Shown here: piece after piece, positions 11,772 to 24,766 of the stretch
Position numbering within the stretch: the stretch's first letter is position 1
Layout: each line of letters starts with the position of its first letter
Assembly (NCBI GenBank): GCA_963920765.1
Contig: OY987242.1
Coordinates: forward strand, 2,258,789 to 2,322,788
DNA from: Ulota crispa
Lineage: Eukaryota; Streptophyta; Bryopsida; Orthotrichales; Orthotrichaceae
Length of the DNA: 64,000 nt
Reading direction: 5' to 3'
Program-made: the position numbers and the translations under genes
The notes under the pieces: generated by a model
Seen by the model: the letters and a program-made list of their open reading frames with translations, nothing else
What the model was told of the DNA's origin: nothing
The model's database searches: none

Positions 11772-12353
11772 CTCCCTCTGTCCAATTATAAAGCTCCAAA
11801 ATAAATCTCCATGAGGGATTAATTGAAATTTTAGTCATTATGCTAGTGACAAATGCATTCTAAAATCAATATACCACCTACCAAACATCTATAAAATTTC
11901 AAGTTCTCATGTTGCCGTTTAGACACCCAAATTCCATGCAAAAAGTACCATATTTGTGCATAGTTTGTGAAGGCTGCTGCCTCCTCATTATTTTACTCTT
12001 TATACTAATGACACATGCATTCTAGAATCAATGTACCGTCTACCAATAGTGTGCAAAATCTCCAGTTTTGATGTTACCATTTGGGCACCCAAATTGCATG
12101 CAAAAAGTACCATATTTGTACATGTTGCTAGCTCCTCATTATTGATGATTTAAAAATTAATAGTAACAATGGTACCTCATATAGGCAAGGCCAAGCTTGT
12201 TAGGAGAGGAATGCTCTCTAATTGCTTGACTTGCCCCCATGAGATCATTGGACATGACAAATGCTTTCTCTGCAATTGAAATTAACAAAAGGGAACTTTT
12301 TAGTGGGACAAGAACTATGCCTAATTTGAAGCTTTAAATTGGGACAGAGGGAG
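11772..12353. mobile_element. Stowaway/mariner-like MITE (family S), copy 1
   Basis: It begins CTCCCTCTGTCC and ends GGGACAGAGGGAG, with TA on both sides (11770-11771 and 12354-12355). It is 582 bp and non-coding. CTCCCTC-type ends with a TA target are typical of Stowaway elements of the Tc1/mariner group. Related copies lie at 16860-17539, 46103-46693 and 60586-61126. Confidence 0.8.
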
Positions 12354-13357
12354 TATTATTTATGTACACCATGTAGTTCTTGCGCTCATTTGTTGTTGAA
12401 CTTGTTTTATCTTTTAATAATTACATAACACATCTCCAATCAACTTTTTATTTATGTTAAGTCAGTTAGGTCATTATTTTGTACTCCTCCAAAAATTGAA
12501 TCAAGACACATATTATTCAAATATTGTGATGTCCTCAGTAATCCAATCGTTATTTGTAAGTTGAGAACCATATATTTAGAACTCTTTCAAAGCATTACTG
12601 TACATAAGTAAAATATCAATACCAAACCAAATTCTAAGCTAATAACGCTTCTAATTTCAAAAAGAGATGATGCACCTCACTGATTTTGTTTATAAATTGC
12701 AAGTTTAGAATTGAGAGTCCTGTACTACATCAAAACTTCCAAGTAAATAAAACACTTTTCTTGCCAATTGTAAAGATTAAAAATCATGGATATGTTCAAA
12801 AACAGAGTTTTCGAGAAAGAAATAATCAACATTCCTCTAAATCCACAAGAATAAAAAAACCATACACAAAGTCGATAATCCTACAAAACACTAATACATT
12901 CATGCAATATTAGCATGCAAGCACAAAGAATTAAAGGAAGACTCTTGATTTCATACAACGAAGGGCTGAGGTTCCCCTTCCACTAAAAATCTCTCAAACT
13001 ACTCTCTTCACTGCCATCTTAAAATTACATTATTTGAAGCTCAACCGAAGATCCAAAAAATGAAATACAAAGAACTTCAGGAGCTAGAGCTTCTACAAAG
13101 GGCCTAGAGCCAAGACCTTTCTCACAAGTGCATCACGTGTGGAGATGACTTCTCCCTCACCAAATGCAATTTTTGGAACCAAAGACTCTGAATTGATCCA
13201 TTGGTTGGATGAACAAGCGGCATGGAGAAATGGATACCTCTTAAATTTTCTTGGCATGCTTGCAATCCAAGGTGGTTGATACGGAGAAACCCATGATTTG
13301 GCCATTTTTCGCAAAGATGGTTGCAATCTGTACACTAGAGACCATTGTCTACAAGGG
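12354..13357. other. Intergenic DNA and probable 3' UTR of the receptor-like kinase gene
   Basis: The first 600 bases are AT-rich with no feature. The last 270 or so have gene-like composition and lie just past the kinase stop codon, so they are probably its 3' untranslated region. The open frame there is not conserved with anything I know. Confidence 0.4.
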
Positions 13358-16300
13358 TTACCTTGGAGCACCAAAGGTTTGTGAGGCCATTGTTGAATTT
13401 GCTTCAGAGATAATTTGGATGTCAGAAAAGTCTATGGCTGATTGCGTGGTGAGATCCAAGATGCGAGCAAACTGTGTGTTGAGAGCAAATTGCATGGGTA
13501 ATGGCGGCGGGAGTGGAATTAGGATAACTCCCTCCAGCATTTGCACCACCATGGGCATCGACGGCCTTGCTAGCGGGTCCTCCTGCAACCACACCAAAAT
13601 CATGTACCGTGTAAGATTACGCCCAAACCTGACACTTGAGAGGAGGTACTTACATAACCAGGCAGTTGCACCAAGAGGTCCAAGTGAATTAGTGGACATA
13701 ACTCTCTCTTTCAAAAATCAGACTTTGATCAAGACACCAACGACTTTTAAACTTTCCTTGTTTTTAGAAAAAGATTACTCGTAACATTAGGAAAAGATTG
13801 AGCCCTCCAAGAGCCCCCAATATTTGACAAAGCAAGGTATTATTTGGGGGCTAGGTATGCTAGTGTGAGTACATGAAAAATCACTCATGTCTATTGTTAT
13901 CTTGTATGAAAGACCTTAGCCACATGCACAATCCAAAACAATACAAAAAACATTGCACTCATAAAATATGTAAAATTACTCATTAGTCATTATCCAAGTA
14001 CTTCGCTCATTTATTCAAATAGACTAAAATAGAATTTATGGTTCAATTGTACATTTGTACCCATAGCTTTGTCCAATTGGGAAGACATAATAATATATCT
14101 TTCATGATCACATTGAACTTAAAGGATGGGCAGAAATAGGGGACTAATGGATTGTTTGTTGCAATAAGTACATATCTTGGGATACTTTCTGAGACTTTGG
14201 AGGGGGCTCTTGCAGGGCTCAAAATTTTCCTAATGAAAACCTAAAAAAATTAGCCTACAAAACCATCACCAGGATATGAAGTTTGGTTAGATAGACTTGC
14301 AATAGTGTCGTTACATTTACATGTAAAATGGGTACACTGAGAACTCTAGGAAGTACCTGAGTATCTAAGGCTGCTTTTTCTACCAGCAAAAATTGGCGGT
14401 TTTAGGTATCCCTACTGACGTAGCAAGCTGGAGGTGTTGGAAGATTGTGAGAGAGATTGTGGGTTAAGAGGAGTGGAAGACCTGAATGCAGACCATGGCG
14501 ACACGGAGCACCCGGTCGGCTTGCTGCAAATCGTACTCGCGGAACGGGCCGAGGCGCGGATCCACGATCTCCGCCACGCCGCTGCCTTCGGCGAGCTTGC
14601 GGCAGGCCCACTTGGGGAAGTACTGCTTCTCCACGTCGCTCTCTTCGGGGTTGACGTTCCTGCGCCCGCTCAGAATCTCCAGCAGCACCATGCCGAAGCT
14701 GTACACGTCGCTCTTGTCCGTCACCGCCGAGAAGATGAGCCACTCCGGCGCCAGGTAGCCTGGCGTCCCTCTCATTTGTGTCACCACCTGCACATCCCCC
14801 CATGTATCACCCGTGTCAGCCCATTCATCATCCTCCTATGCGCAGCTGGCAGATTACCCTAAATCAAGCACATTCACAGCACAGAATACTTCAATTCCCC
14901 TTGACTACTTTCTGGAACTCGTTTGTTTGTATTGAAAACTATAATAAAGTTTCATTTCAGTACAAAAAACTAGATGTTGGAATGACGGATGATATTTGCA
15001 TTCGGTGATATGACCTTAGGGGATAACGAAAGCTAGGAAGATTTTTGGCTCTAAAAAGACCGAGAAGCCCAGTAAAGGGGAAGCGCCCATAGCCAAACGC
15101 CCCCATACCCAATTAATAGGGGGCGGTATTTTGAACATCAACAAGGATAGGTGTTTTGGAATGCATTCTTTTATCACGACTTTTCAACGTTGGGATCACT
15201 TAAATTGTGCCACATGTCTCAAAGTGAAGTAAGAAGTAATGGGCAAAAAGTAGACTGACTCTATATTATCAGAATTGCATGAGTCTAGAGGATATCAATG
15301 GATTCAAAGCACTTTTTGACTCCCAAAAATTACAGTAATTTCAGTTATAAATTTATGAAAAATTCGCAAACCTAGTGTTTTTTATCTTCCTACACGGAAA
15401 ACGGAAAAAATATTGGTTGCCTCAAAGTCTTTGTAGTTTCTTGCAGAATCGCTTAGTTCCACCTTAGTCACGCAGGAACTTGCTTAATCTAAACTACAGT
15501 TTCCACATTTGCTCTGTTGACTGATTCTGATGATGTAGAACTTGAGCCCATCTAAGTGGTCGATTTTTCACATTTCGATCAATTGAATTAGTCTTTCTTA
15601 AACCATGAACTAGTCATTAGTTACCGTACCTGGCTAGTATCCAACCGGCTCATGAGCTTGGCGAGGCCGAAATCTGACACCTTAGCGTTAAAGAGGTCAT
15701 CCAGCAAAATGTTCTGAGGCTTAATGTCCAGGTGTACAATCCTCTCTTGACAGTCGTGGTGGAGGTACGCTAGTCCTTTCGCTGTTCCCATGGCAATGTT
15801 GAATCGAATAGGCCAGTCCAGGAATTTTCTACACCCGGGGTCGTCCATGAACAGCCACTGATCAAGTGAACCATTCACCTGCATTCCATTGAAGATGTTA
15901 CAACATTGACAGAACTTCACGTAAACAATACCTAAAACCTAATCCCTTTTCTACACTACCCTCCGTTTCCAACAGCATGCAATTCAATTCCACCTTTTTC
16001 ATTACACTTGAATGGCCGTCAATTAGCAAGTCATGTAAGCATGACTTAGCTACTGTCTACAACCCCGCCACTTTGGATATTTTGCATCAGAAATCGTACA
16101 TTGCTTGAGAAAGCCTCACTCTCAAGAATCTAGCTCTAATAGTGGCCAAAAGCGAAACTATCGTCAGGTCTAGATCGATAAACTAATGAAAACACGTACT
16201 AGTTAAAATGCTGTTATTGTATCCTCTACTTTGACAGCTATTGGGAAAAATGAAGGGACGATTTTGTACTCCATCTTAATCTCACATCCATAAATGTAGG

Positions 16301-17911
16301 CATAGCTATTGCTCAAAAGTTATAATTATTGAAGTTCTTGGAGACGATCACTGAGACTTCAGTATTGTACATTTGAGAAAATACACGCTCATTTTTTATG
16401 ATATGCTAATATATACATAATGACAGAAATAGTGAAAAATCTCAAATGTACTGTTTTTCTTAATTTACCTAATATGGGTAGTCTACCCTATCGGTGCTAT
16501 GGAGGTGAAATTGGGGAACGTACCATGTACTCATACACGAGAAGTCGGTAAGATCCTTCTAGACAGAACCCTCGCAACCGAACGAGATTGATGTGATGAA
16601 TGTTGCCAATAGTGGCGACTTCGGTACGGAACTCTTTGTCTCCTTGACTGGCGCTCTGCAGGGCTTTTACCGCCACTTTGTTCCCGCCAGGTACTACTCC
16701 GAGGTACACTTGGCCTGACGCTCCTTCTCCCAGTATTGTTTTAAAACCCTCGGTCGCTGTCTGTAAATCCCGATACGTGTACCTGTTGAAAACGTATATT
16801 GTCTGAACTTAGGGTCTATTGCAAACTCAAAGTTTGTTCGGACATTCTGATACAGACTACTCCCTCAGTCCCTCTAAAAAGCTCCAAATCAGACACATTT
16901 CTTGTTCCACTAAAAAGTTCCCTTTTGCTGATTTCAAACGCTGAGAAAGCGTTTAACGAGATATTCATTAATTTGGGACAAAACGTTCATTTTGGGACTT
17001 TTGAAAATTTGGGAAGATTGGGGTGATCACTCCAAACCAAGCCCCTTTGGTACACTTGTCCTCAACTGAGAGGAGGAATTTGTGAGGGAAAAAATCTTAG
17101 TGGCTCAAATTGAACTTGATACTTTTTAATATAGTTTGAGGAGACTATTTTGGATTGAGGTGGAGTACAAAATGGGACCCATGTTATTCCCAAATTAATG
17201 AATATCCTGTTATTTACCATGTTCGATGATCTCATGGTGGGCAAGTTAAACGATTAGAGAACGTTCCTCTTGTAGAGAGCTTGGCTTTGCCCATATGAGG
17301 TACCATTGTTGCTACTAATCTTTAATTTGTCAAAAATGAGGAGCTAGGCAACATGCACAACTATGATACATTTGGGTGTCCAAACAACGACATCAAAGCT
17401 GAAGATTTTGCATACATTTTGGTAGATGGTATATTGATTTCTAGAACGCTAGTTTTGTAGCACTAGAATAGAGACTAAAAACACAGTTAATCCTTTGCAA
17501 GCAAGCTTTTTGGAAGGTTTTTTAGAGGGACAGAGGGAGTAGAATTTATTGTTCTTTTACAGACTTCAAGACAATCGAATACCTTGGTGCAAGGCAAAGA
17601 GGGGCATTGGGTTACCTGGGAGGGAGTCCGGGCAAGGCATCGAGGAAGGCATTCTCAGCGGCAATCCGAGCTTTCTGTTCCGGAGGGTCAACGCGGACGG
17701 TTTCAAGGCGCGTGAGAGAGAACCCCGGTGGCACAGCGTATGTGGGTTTTTTGGTCGTAGGCTTCTTGGTGAGCTTACAGCACCAACAGACTCCCAAGCA
17801 CGTCAGCACACAGAGTGCGAGCAATCCTAGTACCGCGAGTGCGGCCAGGACTATCATCACATACGCATACGCGGGGAGTTCCATTGTGATGTTGCTAGCT
17901 AGCTTATTCAC
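13358..17911 (-). CDS. Receptor-like Ser/Thr kinase without ectodomain (SD2-5/lectin-RLK-like kinase domain)
   Basis: Five exons join into 444 residues: 17616-17911, 16524-16782, 15630-15878, 14482-14787 and 13358-13582. All splice sites are GT-AG and phases close. Residues about 17-46 form one membrane segment ([15 protein letters not shown]...) followed by a Cys-rich and basic juxtamembrane stretch. Only about 16 residues precede it, so there is no lectin, LRR or other ectodomain. The kinase domain starts near residue 100: ATP loop [12 protein letters not shown] (116-127), VAVK lysine, catalytic loop HLDIKPQN with Asp about 236, DFGLAKL about 254, activation segment [12 protein letters not shown], and the C-terminal [15 protein letters not shown]. 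The residue before the catalytic Asp is Leu, not Arg, so this is a non-RD kinase, a class often linked to innate immunity. Sequence similarity is to the S-domain-2-5 group. Intron 1 carries a nested transposon. The second Met (residue 10) is an alternative start. Confidence 0.9.
16860..17539. mobile_element. Stowaway/mariner-like MITE (family S), copy 2, in intron 1 of the kinase gene
   Basis: It begins CTCCCTCAGTCCCTC and ends GAGGGACAGAGGGAG, flanked by TA at 16858-16859 and 17540-17541. It is 680 bp, made longer than its relatives by the family T element inside it. Confidence 0.8.
16955..17211. mobile_element. Family T MITE nested in a Stowaway-like element
   Basis: The ends are AACGAGATATTC and its near complement GGATATTC read inward from the right, with TTAATTTGGGA inside both terminal repeats. 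The other family S copies (46103 and 11772) have this insertion point uninterrupted: GAAAGC(G/A)TTTGTCAT is continuous there. The likely target duplication is about 4 bp (GTTT/ATTT). Confidence 0.75.
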
Positions 17912-18772
17912 CCTCCCAAGAAACTACAAAAACATGTCCCCAAGCAACCCTTTCGTCACGGAATTCTAACTAGATTCCAGACTAACTAGATTCCAGAGAC
18001 AGCGTTTCTGTCGTAACAGTGGTGTTACAAAACTCTCCAACACATCTTTTCCAAATTAAATAAATCGTGCAAGTCAACAAAACCCGGGACAAAACCCTCT
18101 TCAATTAACAACGATTTTCTTAAGAGCACTAGCCTTTCTAGCCAGCAGCATCTGGATGCTATAGATTCTGACCTCGGGCTGACCTCGGCCAGGGCTCAAC
18201 AGAAACCTACTTGGGAAAAACTCTAAAGTTCAAACATCAAAGGGAAATCTACTCTCTATCTCTCTCTGATGGTGGACGTGCGCTCGCAAATCCCGCAGCA
18301 CGAAAAAAATTGGCGCGAGCGAGCGAGCGAGGTTTCTTCGTCAGCGGAGGAGCGAGTGACCAGGAAGCGAGCAAGGGAAAACGATGCTGGATAGGTGAAA
18401 GCCGTGCCACGTGGCAGAAACGTTTCATGCAGACCTTCCCTCGGAATTCGCAAAGCATCCGGAAAGCATCCCTGCTGCCATGAGATGCTGGTGGGGTTCT
18501 GGGCTGCTTGTTCAGAGTCCAGCCATCTGGTGCCTGCAAGCCTGGAAACCTTTGAGTACATTTCATAATGCGGCAGGTAAGTTTCTAATTCATGACTCAT
18601 CATTTGGCGACTTGGAGGCACATGCAATTCTCTAAACTTTGGATTTTTACATGATTTACAATGCAAATATAGCTAACTTATTTTTCTGCAACATCATTGT
18701 TATTGTCATGTCCTTTAAAAAAATTATTGTAGTAATTACTAATGAAAATTATTGTAACAACAATAAATATTT
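17912..18772. promoter_or_regulatory. 5' flank and probable 5' UTR of the kinase gene
   Basis: This lies upstream of the minus-strand kinase start. It contains a CT/AG-rich tract at about 18250-18268 and a GCGAGCGAGCGAG tract at about 18315-18330; both kinds of tract are common near plant transcription starts. No TATA box is assigned. Confidence 0.35.
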
Positions 18773-19028
18773 AACACCATATTTGTTAATTTGGGAAAAA
18801 CAAAGGTATCATTTTGCACTTCATCTCAAACTCAAAAAGTTATTTTAAACCAGATTTGAATGTATTAGATTTAGTCTGAGCCACTAAGATTTTTTCCTCG
18901 CAAATCCCTCCTCTCAGGTGAGAGCACGTGTACAAAAAAAAAAGCTAAGCTGAGTTTGAGGTGATCACCTCAAACTTTGTGAAAGTCTCAAAATGTACCA
19001 TTTTTCCCAAATTAACGAATATGGTGTT
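18773..19028. mobile_element. Family T MITE, copy 2
   Basis: It starts AACACCATATTTGTTAATTT and ends with the complement (AAATTAACGAATATGGTGTT). ATTT stands outside each end (18769-18772 and 19029-19032), a probable 4 bp target duplication. It is 256 bp and non-coding. Confidence 0.75.
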
Positions 19029-19032
19029 ATTT

Positions 19033-19585
19033 ACATAGTGAAGAATGTCGAAAAATTAGTGTGGGACAACCTGAACGCAAAAAGGTACATATATCCTGCG
19101 GCTCCTGCCTACCCACCCTACATCCTAGTCGGGCTTTGCATAAGTAGCACTTGTGGCTGAAAAGTGAAAACGCCAAGTGTGTCTAAATTAGCATTGGAGG
19201 GTTGTCCACGGAATTGAACTCTTTGAGAGTTTGAGTGCTTATTGAGTCTTTGTTGGGAACTGGAAAAAAAATCCGGAGTTCTTTTCTTTCATGAACATGA
19301 AAAGTATTTCTGTAATCTTCAAAAAGTTGATTCATTAGAAGAAATCTTGTCCTAAACAACCGGTTCACAATGACTGCAAATGTCTTAAATGATTGTAATT
19401 GAGTCATTGTATAGTCGTTTAGGACATTTGAGTTGTCGTAAACCAATCATTTTGGACAATTTTTTCTTTTGGTGATTGTAAATGTACTTCATATTGACCC
19501 TATGCTTCAACTGTCCAAAAGTGCATAATCTAGAAATGATTCTATAAAGGCCAGCATTTGCAGTTGGAAACGCAATTAGGTGTGA
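19033..19585. other. Intergenic DNA without recognised features
   Basis: A short minus-strand frame (19183-19446) shows no motif that I recognise. Nothing else is supported. Confidence 0.4.
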
Positions 19586-19589
19586 TTAA

Positions 19590-20282
19590 CCCCTAAAATT
19601 CTTTTGTGTTTAGAGGCCCAAAACTGCTTCAAAATACTAATCCCCAAACCAGGGTCAAAATCTTCATTGAAACTTATCTTTTAACAAATCCAACCATAGG
19701 ATCCTTTGGTTGACTTGCACAAGTACATTGTCCCAAAATTTCAGAATGAACATCCCCACCAATTGCAAGATCCATGTGCCTAAACTTCAAAATGTAGGTT
19801 TTTCTAATCCTTCCAAAAGGTGAAGTTTTGATTTTCAAACTTTTTAGAGAAAAACCCGTATGTTGTATTTCTTGTGCAATTTTGGCAATATGTTGGAAAA
19901 TGGGTTGAAAGCATATATAAAAAAATTTAACCTCTTCCTACCTTCATTGCCCGCAAAAGAAAACTCCTTGTAACTCTTACCTCATTATTTGGAATTGAGT
20001 GATTCAATTTTTTTTGAGTAGGTATCAATCTATACAATTCTATGAGAAAAAAAAAAATTTAAAATAGAATATATATTTTGCTACCTGGTTTGGCATTGAA
20101 ATTGAAAAAACCTTCTAACTTTTGCAATACTTATCCAAATGACATGAAATAAAACTTCACATGTAGATTATGATGAGTTACATCCATCCTAAAATTTCCA
20201 TGAAAATTTCCAAATTATGAAGTCAATAGAACCTGCCCGAGTTCTCATAAAGCCCAAAGTGGGTTCCTCGGGCCTTTAGGGG
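19590..20282. mobile_element. TTAA-type element (long subfamily)
   Basis: It starts CCCCTAAAATTCTTTTG and ends CCTTTAGGGG, with TTAA at 19586-19589 and 20283-20286. It is the same family as 49027-49938 in the opposite orientation (both contain AACATCCCCACCAATTGCAAG or its complement). It is shorter, probably by internal deletion. It is non-coding. Confidence 0.8.
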
Positions 20283-20417
20283 TTAAGAGAAGTTGATATG
20301 TATCCATGCAAATTTCCTCATCATTAAATGGATTTATTTTATTGATAAACTAATACCTTCATTGGTATACAGAGAGAAGGCAAAATATTTTGTTAAAAAA
20401 CTTTCTTTGTAACTTAA

Positions 20418-21310
20418 CTCCTAAACGCGCCCCAGCACAGTTTTTCTCAAAAAAAAAAACACTCAAAACTGCATTTTCAGACATTTGAGCCCAAGGACAA
20501 TATTTTTCTTTTTTCTGCAAAATCTAACCATGAGATCTTGCATTAGACTTGTACAAGGAGACACGATGAACGTTTCATGAGTTTTGACCGTATAAATTGA
20601 CAGATGTGATCATTTGAAGTTAGTATAGAAATATTTTTTGACCATTACCCAAAATTTCAGGTTTTTTTGACCACATGTGGTAGACATTTTTGCACTACTG
20701 ATGCACAAGAGATTTGTGTAACATGCTTTAAATCATGTTAGGCATATTTCCAAAAGCTTTTAAGGTCAACAAAGACTTGGAATATTACTACATTGACTTG
20801 CATTGCAAACATGTGCTACTAATTTACAATACACTAAGGTTTTTAGCAAACCAATTTTTTGAGGGTTTCTTTTTTTAAACTAAAAGTCTTAACGGTGGAT
20901 TGATAGTCTTTACCTCTATTGCCAAACACACAATTTTTTTTGAAAATAAACCAAATTTCTAGCAACTATTGCATTTCAAAAGCTGCTATATTTACCTAAT
21001 ACATTAATAAGCTTATCTCCTATAGTTTTATTTTGGATTTACTACAACAAAGGGTCATGCCTTCATTGGTTGCCTAGAGAGAAGTCAACAAAAAATGGCA
21101 TGCCTAACTTACCCCTTGAGAAAAAAAAAACACCATAAAACACTATTACATCTAGAATTGTAAATTTGATTTCAACAAAAATTATATCCCCCCTAGCCCT
21201 CATGGAATTGTTTCAAAACAAAAAAATCAAAAAATTGATCAAAAATCCCAATAGAGAAAGTTTGCCTAAAATCCAATTTGTTCCTTATAGGGACAATGGG
21301 CTTTTAGGAT
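20418..21310. mobile_element. Probable TTAA-type element, decayed ends
   Basis: TTAA then CTCCTAAACGCGCCCC at the left, and GGGCTTTTAGGAT then GTAA at the right. The ends are related to the family's but less well conserved, so this is a tentative older copy. Confidence 0.45.
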
Positions 21311-22192
21311 GTAAGTGCAATTTGCAAATGACATTATAAAATTATACAAGTAGTTTACCCTATTATCACTCTGCTCCTATTATCACTTTTCTATCTTCAA
21401 AAATTCATATCTTTTAGAGTTAAGTTTCAAATCCAAATTTACAAGTATCACAAGAAAGGCCTTAGAGTCCTTTACTAATCGTGAAATTTTTTTTCCATTT
21501 GACCAAAATTAGCAAAAGATATAGCATATTTGCTATGAAGACCTTAGTTAGATATACAATTTATTGCCCCGGCGCCTTAGCTAAAGCAATGTCAATTGCA
21601 AAACATCAAAAATAAATGAAAAATTGTCAACTAAGTTAGCACTTATGGATGACCATAGAGGTCAAGGAAAGGAAGAAGAAGTTCAAAGATGAAAATGACA
21701 AAATATTATCATGTATGACAATGAAAATCTCTACGGAAGTGGTAAGAAAGTGATAATAGGGCAATTTCAAATTTGAGTTGAACCTTGACCTTACCTCATT
21801 GTAACCTTGATAACTATTTCATATCCTACTCATTTAGAAATTTGGAACTTGATACAAAACCTTGACTTGATTATCTTTCAGATGAGACAATAACCATGTC
21901 ATTTGATATATTATAACTATTTTTTTATTGATTATTTGTCTAAGGCCCAATGATAATAGGTAAACTAAATGTATAGAAAAATTACAAAGACTTCAAGTTT
22001 GATTGATATATAAAAAAACTGAATTTGTACCCTAATCTCACTATCCTAGAGATGGACATTATGCAACAAGAGTTAATTCCCTTTGACGGTTCTCCAAAAA
22101 GACACACTTTTCTCATGCATGTGCTTTTGAATTTTTTGGACTTGCTTTTAGTAGTACATTTACTTTTTGATTTACTTTTTGATTATCCAACA
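21311..22192. other. AT-rich intergenic DNA
   Basis: No gene or bounded repeat is recognisable. Confidence 0.4.
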
Positions 22193-22612
22193 GTCCCTTG
22201 ACTTTGGCCTGGGGTGAACTAACCCCCTCATTGCCTCCTGCCCGGATGAACAGGGCTTTGCAGCTCTGTCCACTGCACATCCATGATTTCCTCTCATGGT
22301 GGGCAATTCTCAGGCATGGGAAAAGGTAATAATTTGTTCCCTGTTTTTGTAGTGCTCAATGATATCCTCCTCCCAGGTTGTAGACAAAATCAGAGTCCCT
22401 AAATACAAATATGAAATCCAAAGTTCCAAATTCAAACTGCTAATTGTAAAATTCCTGAACCCTCAGAATTTTTGAGACGCGAAAAAATCTGCTTTTAAAC
22501 CCTAGTCCCAACAAGCTCATAAAACATTTGACTGAGCGACTGGCACCATTCATCCAACAAAAAGGCAATAAGGGGGTCATTTCACACTGACTTTGACTTT
22601 GGACCGTAAGGT
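22193..22612. mobile_element. Inverted-repeat MITE, unclassified
   Basis: Imperfect terminal inverted repeats of about 40 bp: CTAACCCCCTCATTGCC near the left faces GGCAATAAGGGGGTCA near the right, followed inward by GGATGAA on both sides. CTTGACTTTGG and GACTTTGGACC lie near the outer limits. The exact ends and target duplication are unclear. Confidence 0.5.
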
Positions 22613-23447
22613 AGAAACCTTTGCATTAAAAAAAATTACCTTGAGAAAGTTTGAGCAGATACAATACCTTAGTTGAAAAGCAAGTCAATACTACATGAAG
22701 AGAGCCCTCTACTATCATAGGTGCTTGTTTTGTTTTATCTTACCAGCAACATTATAAATGAACACTCTGAAAAGCTCAATTGGAAAGAGACTCACGCAAC
22801 CCAAGAATGGCATGTGGATACTCGCAGCTAAGCTACCGGCAAGTCCCTCAATTGCTCAAAGGCAAGGTGCTTCTGAAAGGATTATTTAAACTGCTGAAAC
22901 TGATTATTCGCTGGGGTCTACAGCGTGCCACGGATAACGCTTTCCCAGCCACGTGTCAGTCGGATAGCATAGTGCTGTTTACAATGGTCACTGTTGTAGC
23001 CTGGTTCCGTGGTCACCATGTTTCAGTTTCCTGTAAGGTAGACACAGTGACACACCCATATCCGACCGTTTAAGGGTTTGGGTATCTGAAGATCTCAGAA
23101 AATTTAAGAAAAAATCAGTTGGGTTAGCCTTTCAACAAGCTGTCGTGGAATGTGATTTTTGTGGAAAGAAGTATAGTAAATCATTTTATATTAAAGGGCA
23201 AAATTGCAATTTATAGAGTCCTTATTAGCAACTTTAGGCTACCCTTGAAACTATTTGGATATGTGCCTATAATGGCACTTGAGGGTCCCAATCCCAACCA
23301 TCTCAAAGTAGCTTAGCACCTGACATGTGGCAAAATTTGCTTATGCAAAAGGCATTCACTGCTCCACTTTGGGTTCAACAGTGGGTGAAAAAGCCCTCAA
23401 AAATAGGGTGTAGAATTGGGGAGGGGTCGGAGAATGGTGTGTCTACC
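22613..23447. other. Intergenic DNA
   Basis: A stretch near 22780-23070 is more GC-rich and open on the plus strand (97 codons), but the translation shows no domain and no splice partners. I do not call a gene. Confidence 0.35.
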
Positions 23448-23451
23448 TTAA

Positions 23452-24369
23452 CCCCTAAATCCTTGGGGCCTTTATTTTGTCAAAAGACACTCAAAACTAC
23501 CACTTCTATTGCAAAGAGTAAAAAAGTTTGGAAATTGATCTTTTTGCATATCTAACCATAGGATCTTGTACTAGACTAGTATAAGAATGTGGAAAAAAAA
23601 TCAAAAACTTTGACGGCATAGATTGCAAGATATTTGCGTTTAAAGTGTCAAAAACAAACTTTTTTGCACCTTGAATGACTAGATTATTTGACTTTGACCT
23701 TTTTTAACTTCAAATTTTTGCACCATAGAGTTTTGGGGTTTATTTTTCAATGGTGAAAAATTGAGTTGAGAATCTTTGTAAAAAAATCCAAATAAAAAAC
23801 ACTTAATTTTCATTCTTAAAAAAAACATTAGATAGAAGAAGGTATGAGACTTAACAAAAACTTAAATTGTTAATAACCTTGCAATGGAATTGAAATGCAA
23901 TAATCCCAATGGTGAGATTGTTCTAGAAAGCAAACTTCACCTTTTCCAACAATTTTTTTTGAAAAAATGTTAAAATTTCATTCAAAAACAAGGTTTATAA
24001 GTTATTTTTTCAAGAAGATGCTTGAGGTGCCCGAAAAACAAGATTGTCCATAACTTTCTATAACTTGTCCAAATGGAATGAATCAAAGCTTCAGATGTAG
24101 GAAAAATTATAACCTATGAGAAGAAGGAAAAAAACAAACAAACAAAGGTTTTAATAAAAAAAAATCTACCCGATCTCCATAAATTTTTGCTTATTGAGGC
24201 ATAACTTTTGCTTTTGGTCATAGATTGGAATAAAATTTATATTCTCCAAAAGCTAATGCGTTTTTCTATCTAAAAAGAAAGTTTCAAAAAATTAAGACAA
24301 AAATTGAAGTCATAAGTACTTACTCAAAATCCCATTTGTCCTTTGAGGGGACACTCAGGGATTTAGGGG
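23452..24369. mobile_element. TTAA-type element (long subfamily), 918 bp
   Basis: It starts CCCCTAAATCCTTGGGG and ends CAGGGATTTAGGGG, with TTAA on both sides (23448-23451 and 24370-24373). It is non-coding. Confidence 0.8.
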
Positions 24370-24541
24370 TTAAATCTCTTGGCCCTTTCAATTGGAAGGG
24401 GTGAATGGAAAATGCTTGAGGAGAAATTTTGAATTCATTGGCTAGAATCCCGCATTCCCCATATTTAATCGTTTTTTTACTGGATAGCAACATAAGGTTT
24501 CTATATTTATAATATAATTTATAAAAAAGGAGTTGTTAAAG

Positions 24542-24766
24542 TGTTACGATACAAGATCAAGAGTCGACATTTCTTTTCTATTTTGAGATCATAACCTAAT
24601 GTAGAAACAAACACTAAGAGACGCAAATGTGACATTGAAAGCATTCCATTTGTATTAAACAAAATGTCAAGTGAGGAACAAACCTCCTCACTTGGTTTAA
24701 GAAAGAAAGAGGAAGGGTAACCAACCTCTAACCAACGTAACCATCATTACAAACTAGTTCGTAACA
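24542..24766 (-). repeat. 3' LTR of the Ty3/gypsy element
   Basis: Direct repeat of 30357-30580. It is the 3' LTR because the element is read on the minus strand. Confidence 0.93.

Noticed and set aside
13093-13374. 93-codon frame overlapping the kinase 3' end
   Set aside because: It overlaps the kinase stop in another frame and most likely lies in the 3' UTR.
14402-14862. Overlapping open frames of 65-142 codons on both strands
   Set aside because: They are shadows of the GC-rich kinase exon 14482-14787, which carries clear kinase motifs.
22780-23073. 97-codon plus-strand open frame in GC-richer DNA
   Set aside because: No recognisable domain, no convincing splice neighbours, and repeats lie on both sides.
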